From the NCBI GenBank assembly GCA_964551995.1, contig CAZKFD010000013.1, positions 1 through 64,000 of the forward strand: a stretch of 64,000 nucleotides of DNA. The letters are read 5' to 3'. Origin of the DNA: DATKJS01 sp964551995 (GTDB taxonomy: Bacteria > Acidobacteriota > Aminicenantia > Aminicenantales > Saccharicenantaceae). The translations under genes and the position numbers were made by a program. The notes under the pieces are model-generated. The model had not been told where the DNA came from. It searched no databases and worked only from the letters and a program-made list of their open reading frames with translations. Of the stretch, positions 1 through 10,600 are shown piece after piece. Position 1 is the first letter of the stretch; each line of letters starts with the position of its first letter.

Positions 1-189
1 GTTGCCGTGGTCCGTGATGTAGTCCGCGGCACCTGTGGACATGGTCATGATTTCCTTCATGGCCTGTTTCTGCTTCGCCTTCTGGATGGCTTCCAGGGCG
101 TTCGGAATGAGCAGGGCGGCCAGGATGCCGATGATCGCGACAACGATCAGCAGCTCGATGAGGGTGAATCCTCTCATCTTTTTGAGCAT
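1..189 (-). CDS. pilA: Type IV pilin precursor (PilA-like), 3' end outside window
   Basis: The N-terminal 63 residues of a type IV pilin are visible and the gene runs off the left edge. The start ATG at 187-189 follows a GGAGG Shine-Dalgarno at 197-201. A short basic leader (MLKKMRG) is followed by FTLIELLIVVAIIGILAAL, the class III signal with a prepilin peptidase site after Gly and Glu at position 5 of the mature chain. It is the structural subunit assembled by PilB and PilC and retracted by PilT, all encoded just upstream on the same strand. A sigma-54 promoter at 259-275 and pilR next door indicate PilS/PilR control. It could be a minor pilin, but position favours the major one. Confidence 0.9.
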   Translation of the reverse strand, partial: MLKKMRGFTLIELLIVVAIIGILAALLIPNALEAIQKAKQKQAMKEIMTMSTGAADYITDHGN

Positions 190-258
190 TTTAAAACCTC
201 CTTTTCCTTGCTGTTTCTCTCAGTCAAGGTCTCTTTGCTCATCAGACACTTGATTTAT

Positions 259-275
259 AGCAATATCCGTGCCAA
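259..275 (-). promoter_or_regulatory. Sigma-54 (RpoN) promoter of pilA
   Basis: On the minus strand the bases read TTGGCACGGATATTGCT, a full match to the -24/-12 consensus YTGGCACG-N4-TTGCW, including the invariant GG and GC ten bases apart. It lies about 70 bp upstream of the pilA ATG. The sigma-54-dependent activator PilR is encoded immediately upstream, as in Myxococcus and Pseudomonas. Confidence 0.9.
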
Positions 276-363
276 GTCTAGACAATTTCTTATCTTATTG
301 ACATTAAATAATTTAACATTAAACCAGCCAGACCGTTAAGCTGTAAAAGTAGACGAATATTGT

Positions 364-389
364 CTCCTGGCGACATTTTTTGCCAATTA
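364..389 (-). promoter_or_regulatory. Candidate enhancer motif upstream of pilA (copy A)
   Basis: This 26-bp stretch matches 20 of 26 positions with 7413-7438, sharing an uninterrupted GGCGACATTTT core. It sits about 90 bp upstream of the pilA -24 element, the usual distance for a sigma-54 activator site, and overlaps the pilR stop codon. TGGC and GCCA form a small inverted repeat across the core. PilR binding is inference. Confidence 0.45.
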
Positions 390-1802
390 GCTCGGCCTTT
401 TTTCATCTGCCGCCACCTTTTTCTCGTTTTTCCGGACCCGGTTCAGGCTGTATTTCCCGATCAAGTATCGCATCGTCCTGTAGCTGAGCCCGAGGAGCGG
501 GGCAGCCTTCTGAATGCTGCCGCCTGTGGCCATAAGGGCCTGGCTGATATAGTTCTTGGTCAGCTCGTCGATATGACCCGTCAGGCTGAAGCCGGGCTCG
601 AAGAAATACTGCGTCTCGACCTTGCTCTTCTGGGGGGAAACGATCTCCTTGGGCAGGCAGCCGGCGGTTACGGTCTCCCGGTCCTCTATGGCCACGATGC
701 GCTCGATGACGTTCTCCAGTTCCCGGATGTTTCCCGGCCAAGGATAGGCCTCCAGAAGCCCGACGACCTCGGGCGTGAACCTTTTGGGCTTCTTGCCCAG
801 CTTGTCGCAGTATTTCTGCAGAAAGGCTGACACCAGGAGAGGGATGTCCTCCGTCCGCTTCCGGAGGGGGGGCATCTCGAACGAAATCACGTTCAGACGG
901 TAAAAGAGCTCCTCGCGGAACTTGCCCTCCTGGATCCGCTTCTTCAGGTCCTGGTTCGTGGCGGCGATGATCCGGACGTCCACGGGAATCTCCTCCGTCC
1001 CGCCGACCCGCCGCACCGTCCGCTCCTGCAGGGCGCGGAGAAGCTTGACCTGCGTCCAGGGCGACATCTCCCCCACCTCGTCGAGGAAGAGCGTCCCCCT
1101 CTGGGCGACCTCGAACATCCCTTTCTTGTCCGCCACCGCTCCCGTGAAGGAGCCTTTGGCGTGCCCGAAGAGCTCGCTCTCGAGGAGGTTTTCGGGAAGG
1201 GCGGCGCAGTTGATCGAGACGAACTGGTGGTCGCGGCGGCCGCTTTGAACGTGGATGGCCCGGGCCGCCATCTCCTTGCCGGTCCCGCTCTCGCCGGCGA
1301 TGAGGACCGTCGAATCCGTGGAGGCCACTTTCTCGATCAGCAGGTAGATCTCCTGCATGGCCCGGCTCTTTCCGATCATGTTCTCGAAGCTGTACCGGTC
1401 CTTAAGGTCCCGCTTGAGGCGGAGGTTCTCCTCCCGGAGCCGGCGCTCCGCCAGCCCCCGGCTGACGATGATCTTCAGCTCTTCGACGTCGAACGGCTTG
1501 ACGACATAATCCAGGGCGCCCGCCTTGAGCGTCTCGACGGCCTGGGTGATGCTGCCGTAGGCCGTGAGCATGACGACCGGGACCTCAGGACGCTTTTCGA
1601 GGACATACCGGAGGACATCCAGGCCGTCGGTCCCTGGCATCTTGATGTCCGTCACGACCAGGTCGATGCTTTCCGTCTCGAAGACCTCGTAGCCCTTGGG
1701 GGCCGAGAGCGCTGTCCAGACCCGGTAGCCCTCTTTCTTGAAAACGACCGAGAGGAGGTCGAGGAGGCTCTTTTCATCGTCGATGACCAGAATGTTGTCC
1801 AT
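387..1802 (-). CDS. pilR: Sigma-54-dependent response regulator PilR
   Basis: An NtrC-class activator of 471 residues. The receiver domain covers residues 1-115, with Asp8/Asp9, phospho-acceptor Asp52, Thr80 and Lys102. The AAA+ domain follows, with Walker A GESGTGKE at 170-177, Walker B GTLFLDEVGE near 236-245 and the sigma-54 contact loop as GSFTGA (217-222), an Ala-to-Ser variant of GAFTGA. A Fis-type helix-turn-helix lies near 430-455. It follows pilS by 10 bp and precedes pilA, whose upstream region carries a sigma-54 promoter, so its role is phosphorylation-dependent activation of pilA. Length and domain order are normal for the family. Confidence 0.93.
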   Translation of the reverse strand: MDNILVIDDEKSLLDLLSVVFKKEGYRVWTALSAPKGYEVFETESIDLVVTDIKMPGTDGLDVLRYVLEKRPEVPVVMLTAYGSITQAVETLKAGALDYVVKPFDVEELKIIVSRGLAERRLREENLRLKRDLKDRYSFENMIGKSRAMQEIYLLIEKVASTDSTVLIAGESGTGKEMAARAIHVQSGRRDHQFVSINCAALPENLLESELFGHAKGSFTGAVADKKGMFEVAQRGTLFLDEVGEMSPWTQVKLLRALQERTVRRVGGTEEIPVDVRIIAATNQDLKKRIQEGKFREELFYRLNVISFEMPPLRKRTEDIPLLVSAFLQKYCDKLGKKPKRFTPEVVGLLEAYPWPGNIRELENVIERIVAIEDRETVTAGCLPKEIVSPQKSKVETQYFFEPGFSLTGHIDELTKNYISQALMATGGSIQKAAPLLGLSYRTMRYLIGKYSLNRVRKNEKKVAADEKRPS

Positions 1803-1812
1803 GTTTCTTGCC

Positions 1813-3084
1813 TTACCGCCCGGGAGGCTCGCGAACCGGGAGGCTGATCGTCACCTCCGTCCCCACGCCCTTCTCGGAGCGGATGCCGATCCGCCCTTCG
1901 TAATCGTCGACGATCCTCCGCACCACCGCGAGCCCAAGGCCGCGGCCGCCCTCGAACCCCGAATAGAACGGCTCGAAGAGGTGCTCCTTATCCTCGTCCG
2001 TCATGCCCCGGCCGGTGTCGGAGAACCGGAGCTCGATCTCGCCCTCGCGCGGCGAACCGAAATCGACGGTCAGGACCCCCCCGTCTGGCATGGCTTTGAT
2101 GGCGTTCTTAACGACGTTCCAGAAGACCTGCCGGAATTGGGCCTGGCTGCCGTAATAGCGGAGCCCCGAGCTCAGAAAATTCCCCTCGACCCGGACACGC
2201 CCGTTGAGCTCGCCCCCCGCCCGCAGGATCTTGAACGTCTCGTCGAGGATATCCGGCAAGTTGATCACCGAGAAGACCTGTTTGCCCGGCAGGGCGAAAT
2301 CCAGGAACTGGCCGAGGCTCTGGGAGAGCCGGTCGGACTCCTTGAGGACGATCTCCATGAGCTCCCGCTGCTCCGCTCGAAGGGCCGGCTCCTTCCTCAG
2401 GACCTGCACGGCGCCCGAGATGGCGGCCAAGGGATTCCGGATCTCATGAGCCAGGGTCGCTGAGATGCGTCCTGCCTCGGACAGCCGTTCGCGGACGAGG
2501 AGCTCCTTCTCCGCTTCCTGAAGGGCGAACCGGGTTTTCCGCAGCCGCCCGGCCAGCGAGTTCGTCAGGAAGGCGATGAGGAAAAACGCGCTCCAGGAGA
2601 CGAAGATAGTGTACAGGACCGAACCCAGCTCCAGCTCGACGCCTCCGCCCACGACCGTCCTAGGGAGCATCCCCAGGTACATCCCGTCCACGAGGCCGCC
2701 GAACAGAATGGACGCCAGGCTCGCAACCATGTAGGAGGCGCGACTCGAGAGGACGAGGCCGGCCCCCATGATCGGGAAGACATACAGGAAGTACGCCGAG
2801 CTGGCCACACCTCCCGTCGCGTAGACGAGGGCGGTGATCAGGAGGAGGTCCCCGAAGAGCTGTACGTAGGCCTGGGCGGTCAGGAAGCGGCCCCAGTAAT
2901 AGAAAAGGAAATAGGCGGCCGACAGAACATAAGCGGCCAGGATGATCTCCATGAAGGTGATGAAGGAGAAGCTGAATGACGCCGAATACTCGATGGCCAG
3001 GGCCAGGAGCAGGAGCAGGGTGACGATAAGACCTCTGAAGATGATCATCCAGAGGATGCTCTGTTTGTCGATCCGTTCCTTCAT
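1813..3084 (-). CDS. pilS: PilS-type membrane histidine kinase
   Basis: The predicted product has 423 residues, counted from the ATG at 3082-3084, which has an AGAGGA ribosome site 8 bp upstream; the open frame extends further but that segment is hydrophilic and unlike PilS. About six hydrophobic segments fill residues 12-175. A short linker leads to the phospho-acceptor His213 in LAHEIRNPL, then the ATPase boxes (N box VVKNAIKAM, G1 DTGRGM, G2 GGRGLGLAV). It is the partner of PilR, probably sensing pilin levels in the inner membrane as in Pseudomonas. Its position between pilC and pilR is the same as in Myxococcus xanthus. Confidence 0.9.
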   Translation of the reverse strand: MKERIDKQSILWMIIFRGLIVTLLLLLALAIEYSASFSFSFITFMEIILAAYVLSAAYFLFYYWGRFLTAQAYVQLFGDLLLITALVYATGGVASSAYFLYVFPIMGAGLVLSSRASYMVASLASILFGGLVDGMYLGMLPRTVVGGGVELELGSVLYTIFVSWSAFFLIAFLTNSLAGRLRKTRFALQEAEKELLVRERLSEAGRISATLAHEIRNPLAAISGAVQVLRKEPALRAEQRELMEIVLKESDRLSQSLGQFLDFALPGKQVFSVINLPDILDETFKILRAGGELNGRVRVEGNFLSSGLRYYGSQAQFRQVFWNVVKNAIKAMPDGGVLTVDFGSPREGEIELRFSDTGRGMTDEDKEHLFEPFYSGFEGGRGLGLAVVRRIVDDYEGRIGIRSEKGVGTEVTISLPVREPPGR

Positions 3085-3165
3085 CGACTCATCCTCTCTT
3101 TCCCGGAAATCCTCGGTCCCTTTTTCTCGCCCGCGCCGCGCCCCCTCGCCGTGGCCCACCCGTCC

Positions 3166-4368
3166 TTAGAACTTCGACAGCAGGCTGAAGATCGGCAGGT
3201 ACATGGAGATGACTAGGCTGCCGACGATGCCGCCGACGAAAATGAGCATGATCGGTTCGAGGACGGAGAGGAGGGCCGCGACGCTCGTCTCGACCTCCTC
3301 GTCGTAGAAGCTCGCCAGCTTGTTCAGCATATCGTCCAGCGTTCCCGTCGCCTCGCCGACGTTGATCATCTGGAGCATCATCAGCGGGAAGCGCCCCGAC
3401 ACCTTGAAGGCCTCGTTCAATGTCTTGCCCTCCGAAACCTGCGTCCGCGCGTCGAGGATTTCCTTTTCGATGAGTACGTTGCCCGCGGTCGAGGCGGTGA
3501 TCTTGAGGGCCTCGAGCATAGGCACACCACCGGAAATGAGCGTGCTCAGCGTCCGCGTGACGCGGGTCATGGCCACTTTGTAGAGGAGTGCCCCAAAGAG
3601 CGGGATCCTGAGAATCAGGCGGTCGGTCGTCCAGCGCCCCTGCCGGGTGTTCCGGTAATAGCGGAACGCCAGGAACAGGCCGACGAGGCCGAGGAAGACG
3701 AACACGATGTTCTTCTGAGTGAAGTGGCTCAATTTGATAACGAAGGCCGTCAGGAAGGGAAGCTCGGCGTTGAGGTCCCGGAAGATCGAGGCGAAGACAG
3801 GGATGACCTTCCAGAGGAGGAAGACGGCCACGAGGATGGCGAACATGATGATGGCCGTGGGATAGATCATGGCCTGCCGGACCTGGGCCCGCAGCTTGAC
3901 GCTGCGCTCGATGTATTCGGCCAAGCGCCGCAGCATGACGTCCAGGGAACCGCTCTGCTCGCCTGAAGCCACAAGGTTGCAATACAGGTCGTCAAAGACC
4001 TTGGGGTGCTTCCTCTTGGCCTGGTTCAGGGTCGATCCCGCCTCGACATCCTCCTTGATGGTCCGGATGACCTGCCGAAAATACCTGTTTTTCTGCTGCT
4101 CCTCGAGGATGCTCAAGCTCTGGATCAGAGGAAGCTCCGCATCGATCAGCACGGACAGCTGGCGGCTGTAGATCGCCAGCTCCTTAAGCCTGACCTTTTC
4201 CCGCTTCAGGAACGGGATCCGGATTCCTTTTCTGACCGGGGCGATGCTGGTGACGGTGATCTGGTCCTTCTGGAGGATCCTTGCCAGCTCGTCCGTCGAG
4301 GGCGCGATTCTCTCGCCCCCGACGATGTCTCCGTACCGGTTCTTGCCTTTCCATGCATAGGTTGGCAT
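3166..4368 (-). CDS. pilC: Type IV pilus inner-membrane platform protein PilC
   Basis: A 400-residue member of the T2SS F / PilC family. The start PTYAWKGKNRYGDIVGGE is typical. Two T2SF cytoplasmic domains are each followed by membrane segments: near 170-190, near 220-235, and at the C terminus (LLSVLEPIMLIFVGGIVGSL). It forms the membrane platform on which PilB and PilT act. The ATG at 4366-4368 has an AGGTGA ribosome site. It lies 29 bp downstream of pilT and belongs to the same operon. Confidence 0.93.
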   Translation of the reverse strand: MPTYAWKGKNRYGDIVGGERIAPSTDELARILQKDQITVTSIAPVRKGIRIPFLKREKVRLKELAIYSRQLSVLIDAELPLIQSLSILEEQQKNRYFRQVIRTIKEDVEAGSTLNQAKRKHPKVFDDLYCNLVASGEQSGSLDVMLRRLAEYIERSVKLRAQVRQAMIYPTAIIMFAILVAVFLLWKVIPVFASIFRDLNAELPFLTAFVIKLSHFTQKNIVFVFLGLVGLFLAFRYYRNTRQGRWTTDRLILRIPLFGALLYKVAMTRVTRTLSTLISGGVPMLEALKITASTAGNVLIEKEILDARTQVSEGKTLNEAFKVSGRFPLMMLQMINVGEATGTLDDMLNKLASFYDEEVETSVAALLSVLEPIMLIFVGGIVGSLVISMYLPIFSLLSKF

Positions 4369-4397
4369 CGTTCACCTCGCCTTTCTCAGACGTCTTC

Positions 4398-5507
4398 TCA
4401 TTTTCTCGCCGACGCCGCCGCGGCGGCCATCTTGAGCCCTTCCCGGCGCTGGATGATGTCGGTCAACTCCTCCGGGAAGGACGTGATGCCCATCGCCACA
4501 TCGAGGGTGATGAGCTTGCGGAAATACAGATTGGCCAGGGATTGGTTGAACGTCTGCATGCCGAACTTCTCCTGGCCCATCTGCATGGTCGAGTAGATCT
4601 GGTGGATCTTGTTTTCCCGGATGAGGTTCCGGATGGCCGAATTGGGGATCATGATCTCCATGGCCAGAACGCGGCCCTTGCCGTCCGACCGCGGCAGGAG
4701 GGCCTGGGTCATAACCGCCTCCAGCGACATCGACAGCATGATCCGGATCTGGGTCTGGTACTGGGTGGGGAAGATGTCGATGATACGGTTGATGGATTCC
4801 ACGGCCGAATTCGTGTGCAGGGTCGAGAACGTCAGGTGGCCCGTCTCGGCGACCCGGAGCGTCGCCTCGACCGTCTCGAGGTCGCGCATCTCCCCGACGA
4901 GGACGACGTCCGGGTCCTCCCGCAGAACCGACCGCAGGGCGTTCGCGTAGGACTGCGTGTCGGCAAACAGCTCGCGCTGGTTGATGATCGACCGCCTCGG
5001 CGTGAAATAGTATTCGATGGGGTCCTCGATGGTCACGATGTGGACCCCCCGCTCGTGATTGATGTGCTCGATCATGCAGGCCAGAGACGTGGACTTGCCG
5101 CACCCGGTGGGCCCGGTGACGAGGATCAACCCGCGGGGCAGGTAGCAGAGCTGCTGGACCCGCTGGGGGATGCCGAGCTGGGCGAAGCTCCACATCGTCG
5201 GCAGGAACCGGCGGAAGGCGCCGGCGACGGCTCCCTTCTGCATGAAGACGTTGGCCCGGAAGCGGCCGAGCTCTTTCACACCGAAGGAGAAGTCCAGCTC
5301 CCACTTCTCCTCGAAGAGCTTCTTCTGCTTGTCGGTCATGATGCTGTAGATGATCTCCTTGGTCTCCGAAGGGGTCAGCGGCGGGTGGTCGATGTCCTTG
5401 AGCGCGCCGTGGACGCGGATTCGCGGAGGGATATACGTCGTGATATGGAGGTCGCTCGCGTCGGTCTCCACGCACGCCTTCAGAAGCTCGAACATTGCCT
5501 TGGCCAT
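4398..5507 (-). CDS. pilT: Pilus retraction ATPase PilT
   Basis: A 369-residue secretion-type ATPase that depolymerises the pilus. The N-terminal PAS-like part (ASDLHITTYIPPRIRV) precedes Walker A GPTGCGKST near 132-140, an Asp box (TIEDPIEYYF), Walker B LVGEMRDLETV and the His box TGHLTFSTLHTNSA. It lacks the zinc tetracysteine of PilB and ends with a short helical tail, as PilT does. The start is supported by GGAGAG before the ATG. It lies between pilB and pilC, with gaps of 22 and 29 bp. Confidence 0.95.
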   Translation of the reverse strand: MAKAMFELLKACVETDASDLHITTYIPPRIRVHGALKDIDHPPLTPSETKEIIYSIMTDKQKKLFEEKWELDFSFGVKELGRFRANVFMQKGAVAGAFRRFLPTMWSFAQLGIPQRVQQLCYLPRGLILVTGPTGCGKSTSLACMIEHINHERGVHIVTIEDPIEYYFTPRRSIINQRELFADTQSYANALRSVLREDPDVVLVGEMRDLETVEATLRVAETGHLTFSTLHTNSAVESINRIIDIFPTQYQTQIRIMLSMSLEAVMTQALLPRSDGKGRVLAMEIMIPNSAIRNLIRENKIHQIYSTMQMGQEKFGMQTFNQSLANLYFRKLITLDVAMGITSFPEELTDIIQRREGLKMAAAAASARK

Positions 5508-5529
5508 GGTTCTCTCCTTCTTTGTTCTC

Positions 5530-7257
<1,728 letters not shown>

Positions 7258-7412
7258 GATGGTTTCCAAAGCTCAGGGGTTTTGACAACTCCTGTCAAAT
7301 TCTTTAGTCACCCGAAAGCCTGTAATAACTGACGCCCGGTGGTGATTTTTTTCTCTGGCGGAAACTTGTTTCATAGGAGACATACCAACTGTTCCGACGG
7401 CGCCAAGTTTCA

Positions 7413-7438
7413 TCCCGGCGACATTTTGCGTCAATCAC
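7413..7438 (-). promoter_or_regulatory. Candidate enhancer motif upstream of pilB (copy B)
   Basis: The partner of the motif at 364-389: TCC, then GGCGACATTTT, then CAAT at the same spacing (20 of 26 identical). It lies about 155 bp upstream of the pilB start on the same strand. A shared regulator for both ends of the pil cluster, perhaps PilR, is inferred. Confidence 0.4.
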
Positions 7439-7478
7439 CGGGGGTGAGCATTGCCTGGGTGAAATTACCAATTTTTGT

Positions 7479-7496
7479 CTCACCCCCGGGGGTGAG
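7479..7496. repeat. 18-bp perfect palindrome, with an imperfect copy nearby
   Basis: CTCACCCCCGGGGGTGAG is a perfect palindrome with no loop. A shorter relative, TCACCGGGGGTGAG, lies 30 bp upstream at 7435-7448. No T-run follows on either strand at terminator distance, so an operator-like site is as likely as a hairpin. Confidence 0.5.
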
Positions 7497-7689
7497 GGAA
7501 TCCGTCTTTTCCGGTGCCCGGTGAGAGAAAGGCTGCCTCCGTCTGCAGCAGCGAACCAGGACTTCGGGGAGGAAAAGTCTTACCCCTGGGCTCAGCGAAG
7601 AGCGGACGGCATCGCCGGCCCGCAAGGGGCGCTTCTTTGGACCGGGAAGGGACGCCGGGCGCGGGGGCGCCGCGCCGGCGCGCGTCCCG

Positions 7690-10600
7690 CTATTTCTTTA
7701 GCAGCTCCTTGACCGCAGCCTCGATCTGTTGGTCCCGCCCCGCGGCCATCACGTCCGGGTCGTTTTTGACCAAAATGTCCGGCTCGAGCTGATTGCCCTC
7801 GCACAGCTTACCGTCCGGCGTGCGCCAGCCGCCCTGCGGGATGCCGAAGACGATCGTCGGGTCGATCTGCTGCTCCCACCAGACGAAGGTTCCCGTGCCC
7901 GGCACGGGCATGCCGAGCGTTTTTCCGATCCCCCGGATTTTGTACTCGACGGGGAAAAGGTGGGCATCGGAGTAGTTGCACTCGCCCATCAGGACGATCG
8001 AGGGCTTGATCCACTTGTCGTAGGGTTCGTAGCCGACGAGCTGGCCGCGCGGCACGATGTCGAAGACCTTCTTCCCGGCCAGGAAGTCCGAGAGCTGGTC
8101 ATGCAGGCTTCCGCCGCCGTTGAACCGGGTGTCGACGATGAGCGCCTCCTTGTCGATGCCCAGGCCCAGGGCCTCCTCGACGACCGTGCGCATGCTCGCA
8201 TCGTCCATGCCCCGGACATGGATATAAGCGATCCGGCCGCCGGAGAGGCGGTCGACCTCCGCTCGGCGGGCCTTGACCCAGCGCCGGTAGAGGAGCTGAT
8301 TCTCCTGGCCAAGGGTAATGGGCTTGACCGCCTCTTCCCAGCGCTTCTGCGTCGCCGGGCTGTAGACGGAGAGCAACGTGAGCTGACCGGCTTTCCGGTT
8401 CAGAAACTTGTAGTGATCGACCGCGCCGTCGATCACCTGGCCGTCGATCTTTTCGATGATATCCCCCGCCCGAATCTTGAGGTCCGCCTTGTCAAGCGGT
8501 CCGCCGCTCAGGATTTCCGCCACCTTCAGGCCGGAACCGGCATAGTCGTAGTCCATGAAGAGGCCCAGGGAGGCCGTGGCGTCGGCCGGCGGCGCCGAAT
8601 ACGGTGAAGGCCGGGAATAGTAACAGCCGGTATGGGAAGCGTTGAGCTCGCCCAGCATCTCACTGACCATCTCGGCGTAATCATAGTTGTTGTTGATGGA
8701 GGGCAGGAATTTGCGATATGTCGCGTACCAGGAATCCCAGTCCGCCCCGTAGAGGTCGGCGACCAGGAACTTCTGTTTAATCTCACGCCACATGTGGTCG
8801 AACATGTAGGCCCTCTCCGCGGCCTCGTCGAGGGCCATCTCGCCGCCGATGGCCACCGGCTCCGCTTTGCCGCTTTCGGGGTCGATCTTCGTCATCTTGC
8901 CGTCTGCCAGGACGAAAAGCGCCTTGCCGTCTGCCGAGAGCTCGATGCCGGCGCTCGAGGCGCCCAGCTTGAGGAAGAGCTTGGTCTCCTTTGTCCGGAG
9001 CTCGGTCACCCAGAGATCGTAGCCCTTTTCGAAGCTGGCCAGATAGAACAGCTTGTCCCCGGCCTTGGTCAGGGCCATGTCGGCGATGTCGGCCGAAGCG
9101 ATGGTGAAACGGGCCTTGCGGTCGTGCAGACCCTCGAACTCTATGACGATGTCCTTTTTCGACTCCTCTTTCTTGACGGCCGCCTTGCCCTTGGCTTCCT
9201 TGGTTTGGGCCTGGTCGGCTTTATCTTTCTCTTCCTTGGCCTTGTCCTCCTGTTCCTTGAGCAGGTCATAGTCGACCTTTGACAGCCGGAAGCGGTCGTA
9301 AGCCTCCCGGGTGAAGAACAGGCCGTAGATGTCCAGGGTCACCGTGCCTCCGGACAGGTTGGCCGCGCCCTCCCGCGTGCAGGCGAAATAGGTCATCGTC
9401 CCGTCCATTCCCCAGCGGGGGTCGAAGTTGGCGAAACCGCTCTGGGTCAGGTTGATGACTTGTCCCTTGCCGTCGCTCGAGACGAGGCCGACCTGGGGCG
9501 TGAACAGCCGCACGTGCCCGAACTGCACCAGGAACCACTTCCCGTCCGGGCTCCAGCGGTAGTTCTGATCCCCGTCGGAGTAGGAATAATTGTATTCGGC
9601 CGGGAGAATTGTCCGGGTCTGCTTCGTGGCCAGGTTGACGACCCTGAGCACGACCCGGTTCTCCAGGTAGGCTACTTCCTTGCCGTCCGGTGAGAACGCC
9701 GGCTGAAACTCCTCCGCCGGCGTGGCCACCACCGACTCTTCCTTCAGAATCGTCGAGGCGAAGAAGTAGGGCTCCTCCTTGCGGACGATCGACGTCATAT
9801 AAATGTCCCAGTTGTTGTCCTTTTCAGCGGCATAGACCAGGCTCCGCCCGTCGGGGCTGAAGCTCACGCTCCGCTCTTGCCAAGGGGTGTTGGTGATGCG
9901 CTTGGCCACTCCGCCCTCGACGCTGCCGACGAAGATCTCGCCCCGGAAAACGTAGGCGATCTCCTTGCCGTTCGGCGAGAGCCGCATCTCGGTGATGCCG
10001 CCCTGGACGGGCAGAGTTCGCTGGAGGACCTGGCCGCCGTCCTCGGCGATCCGAACCTCGACCTTCCGCGGGGAGGCGCCGTCGGCTTTGGTGTAGATCT
10101 CGCCGTCAAAGCCGAAACACAGGACGCCCGTCCTGGAGCGGGTCAGGAACCGGACGGGGTTTTTGGTGAACGAGGTCACGGGCTCGGATTGCTCCGGATG
10201 GCTCAGGGAGCTTCGGTACACGTTGAACGAGCCGCTCCGCTCGCTCAGGTAGTAGAAGACGTCGCCGTCGTTGTCAAACACGGGATTGCGGTCCTCGCCC
10301 TTGAAGGTCGTGAGCTGGGTGTTTTTCTTCGTCTTCAGGTCGTAAACCCAAATGTCCCGCGCCACCGACGAGGTGTGGTGTTTCCGCCATTCGCTCTCGT
10401 AGCCCTTTTGGTCGTGGTAGATGATCTTGTCTCCGGATGGGCTGACCGTGGCCGCGATGGCCGGCTGGGTCAAGACGAGGGCCGCCTCGCCGCCCGTCAC
10501 GGGGACGCTGTAGAGCTCCGGGAACTCGGGGCTCGGGAACTGCACGTTCGTCACCAGGTCCTGGTGTGTCGAGCTGAAGAGGACACGCGTGTCGTCGGCC

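Larger units (their letters stand above)
7270..7689. other. Intergenic region upstream of pilB with palindromes
   Basis: No coding sequence is credible in this 420-bp gap between pilB and the tricorn-like gene. It holds an inverted repeat TTTGACA-ACTCC-TGTCAAA at 7281-7299, 25 bp before the pilB ATG, the second copy of the pil motif (7413-7438), and related GGGGTGAG palindromes at 7435-7448 and 7479-7496. No clear sigma-54 or sigma-70 promoter was found for pilB. Confidence 0.6.

Noticed and set aside
3089..3982. A 297-codon minus-strand frame inside pilC
   Set aside because: Alternate frame of pilC with low-complexity Arg/Pro/His content.
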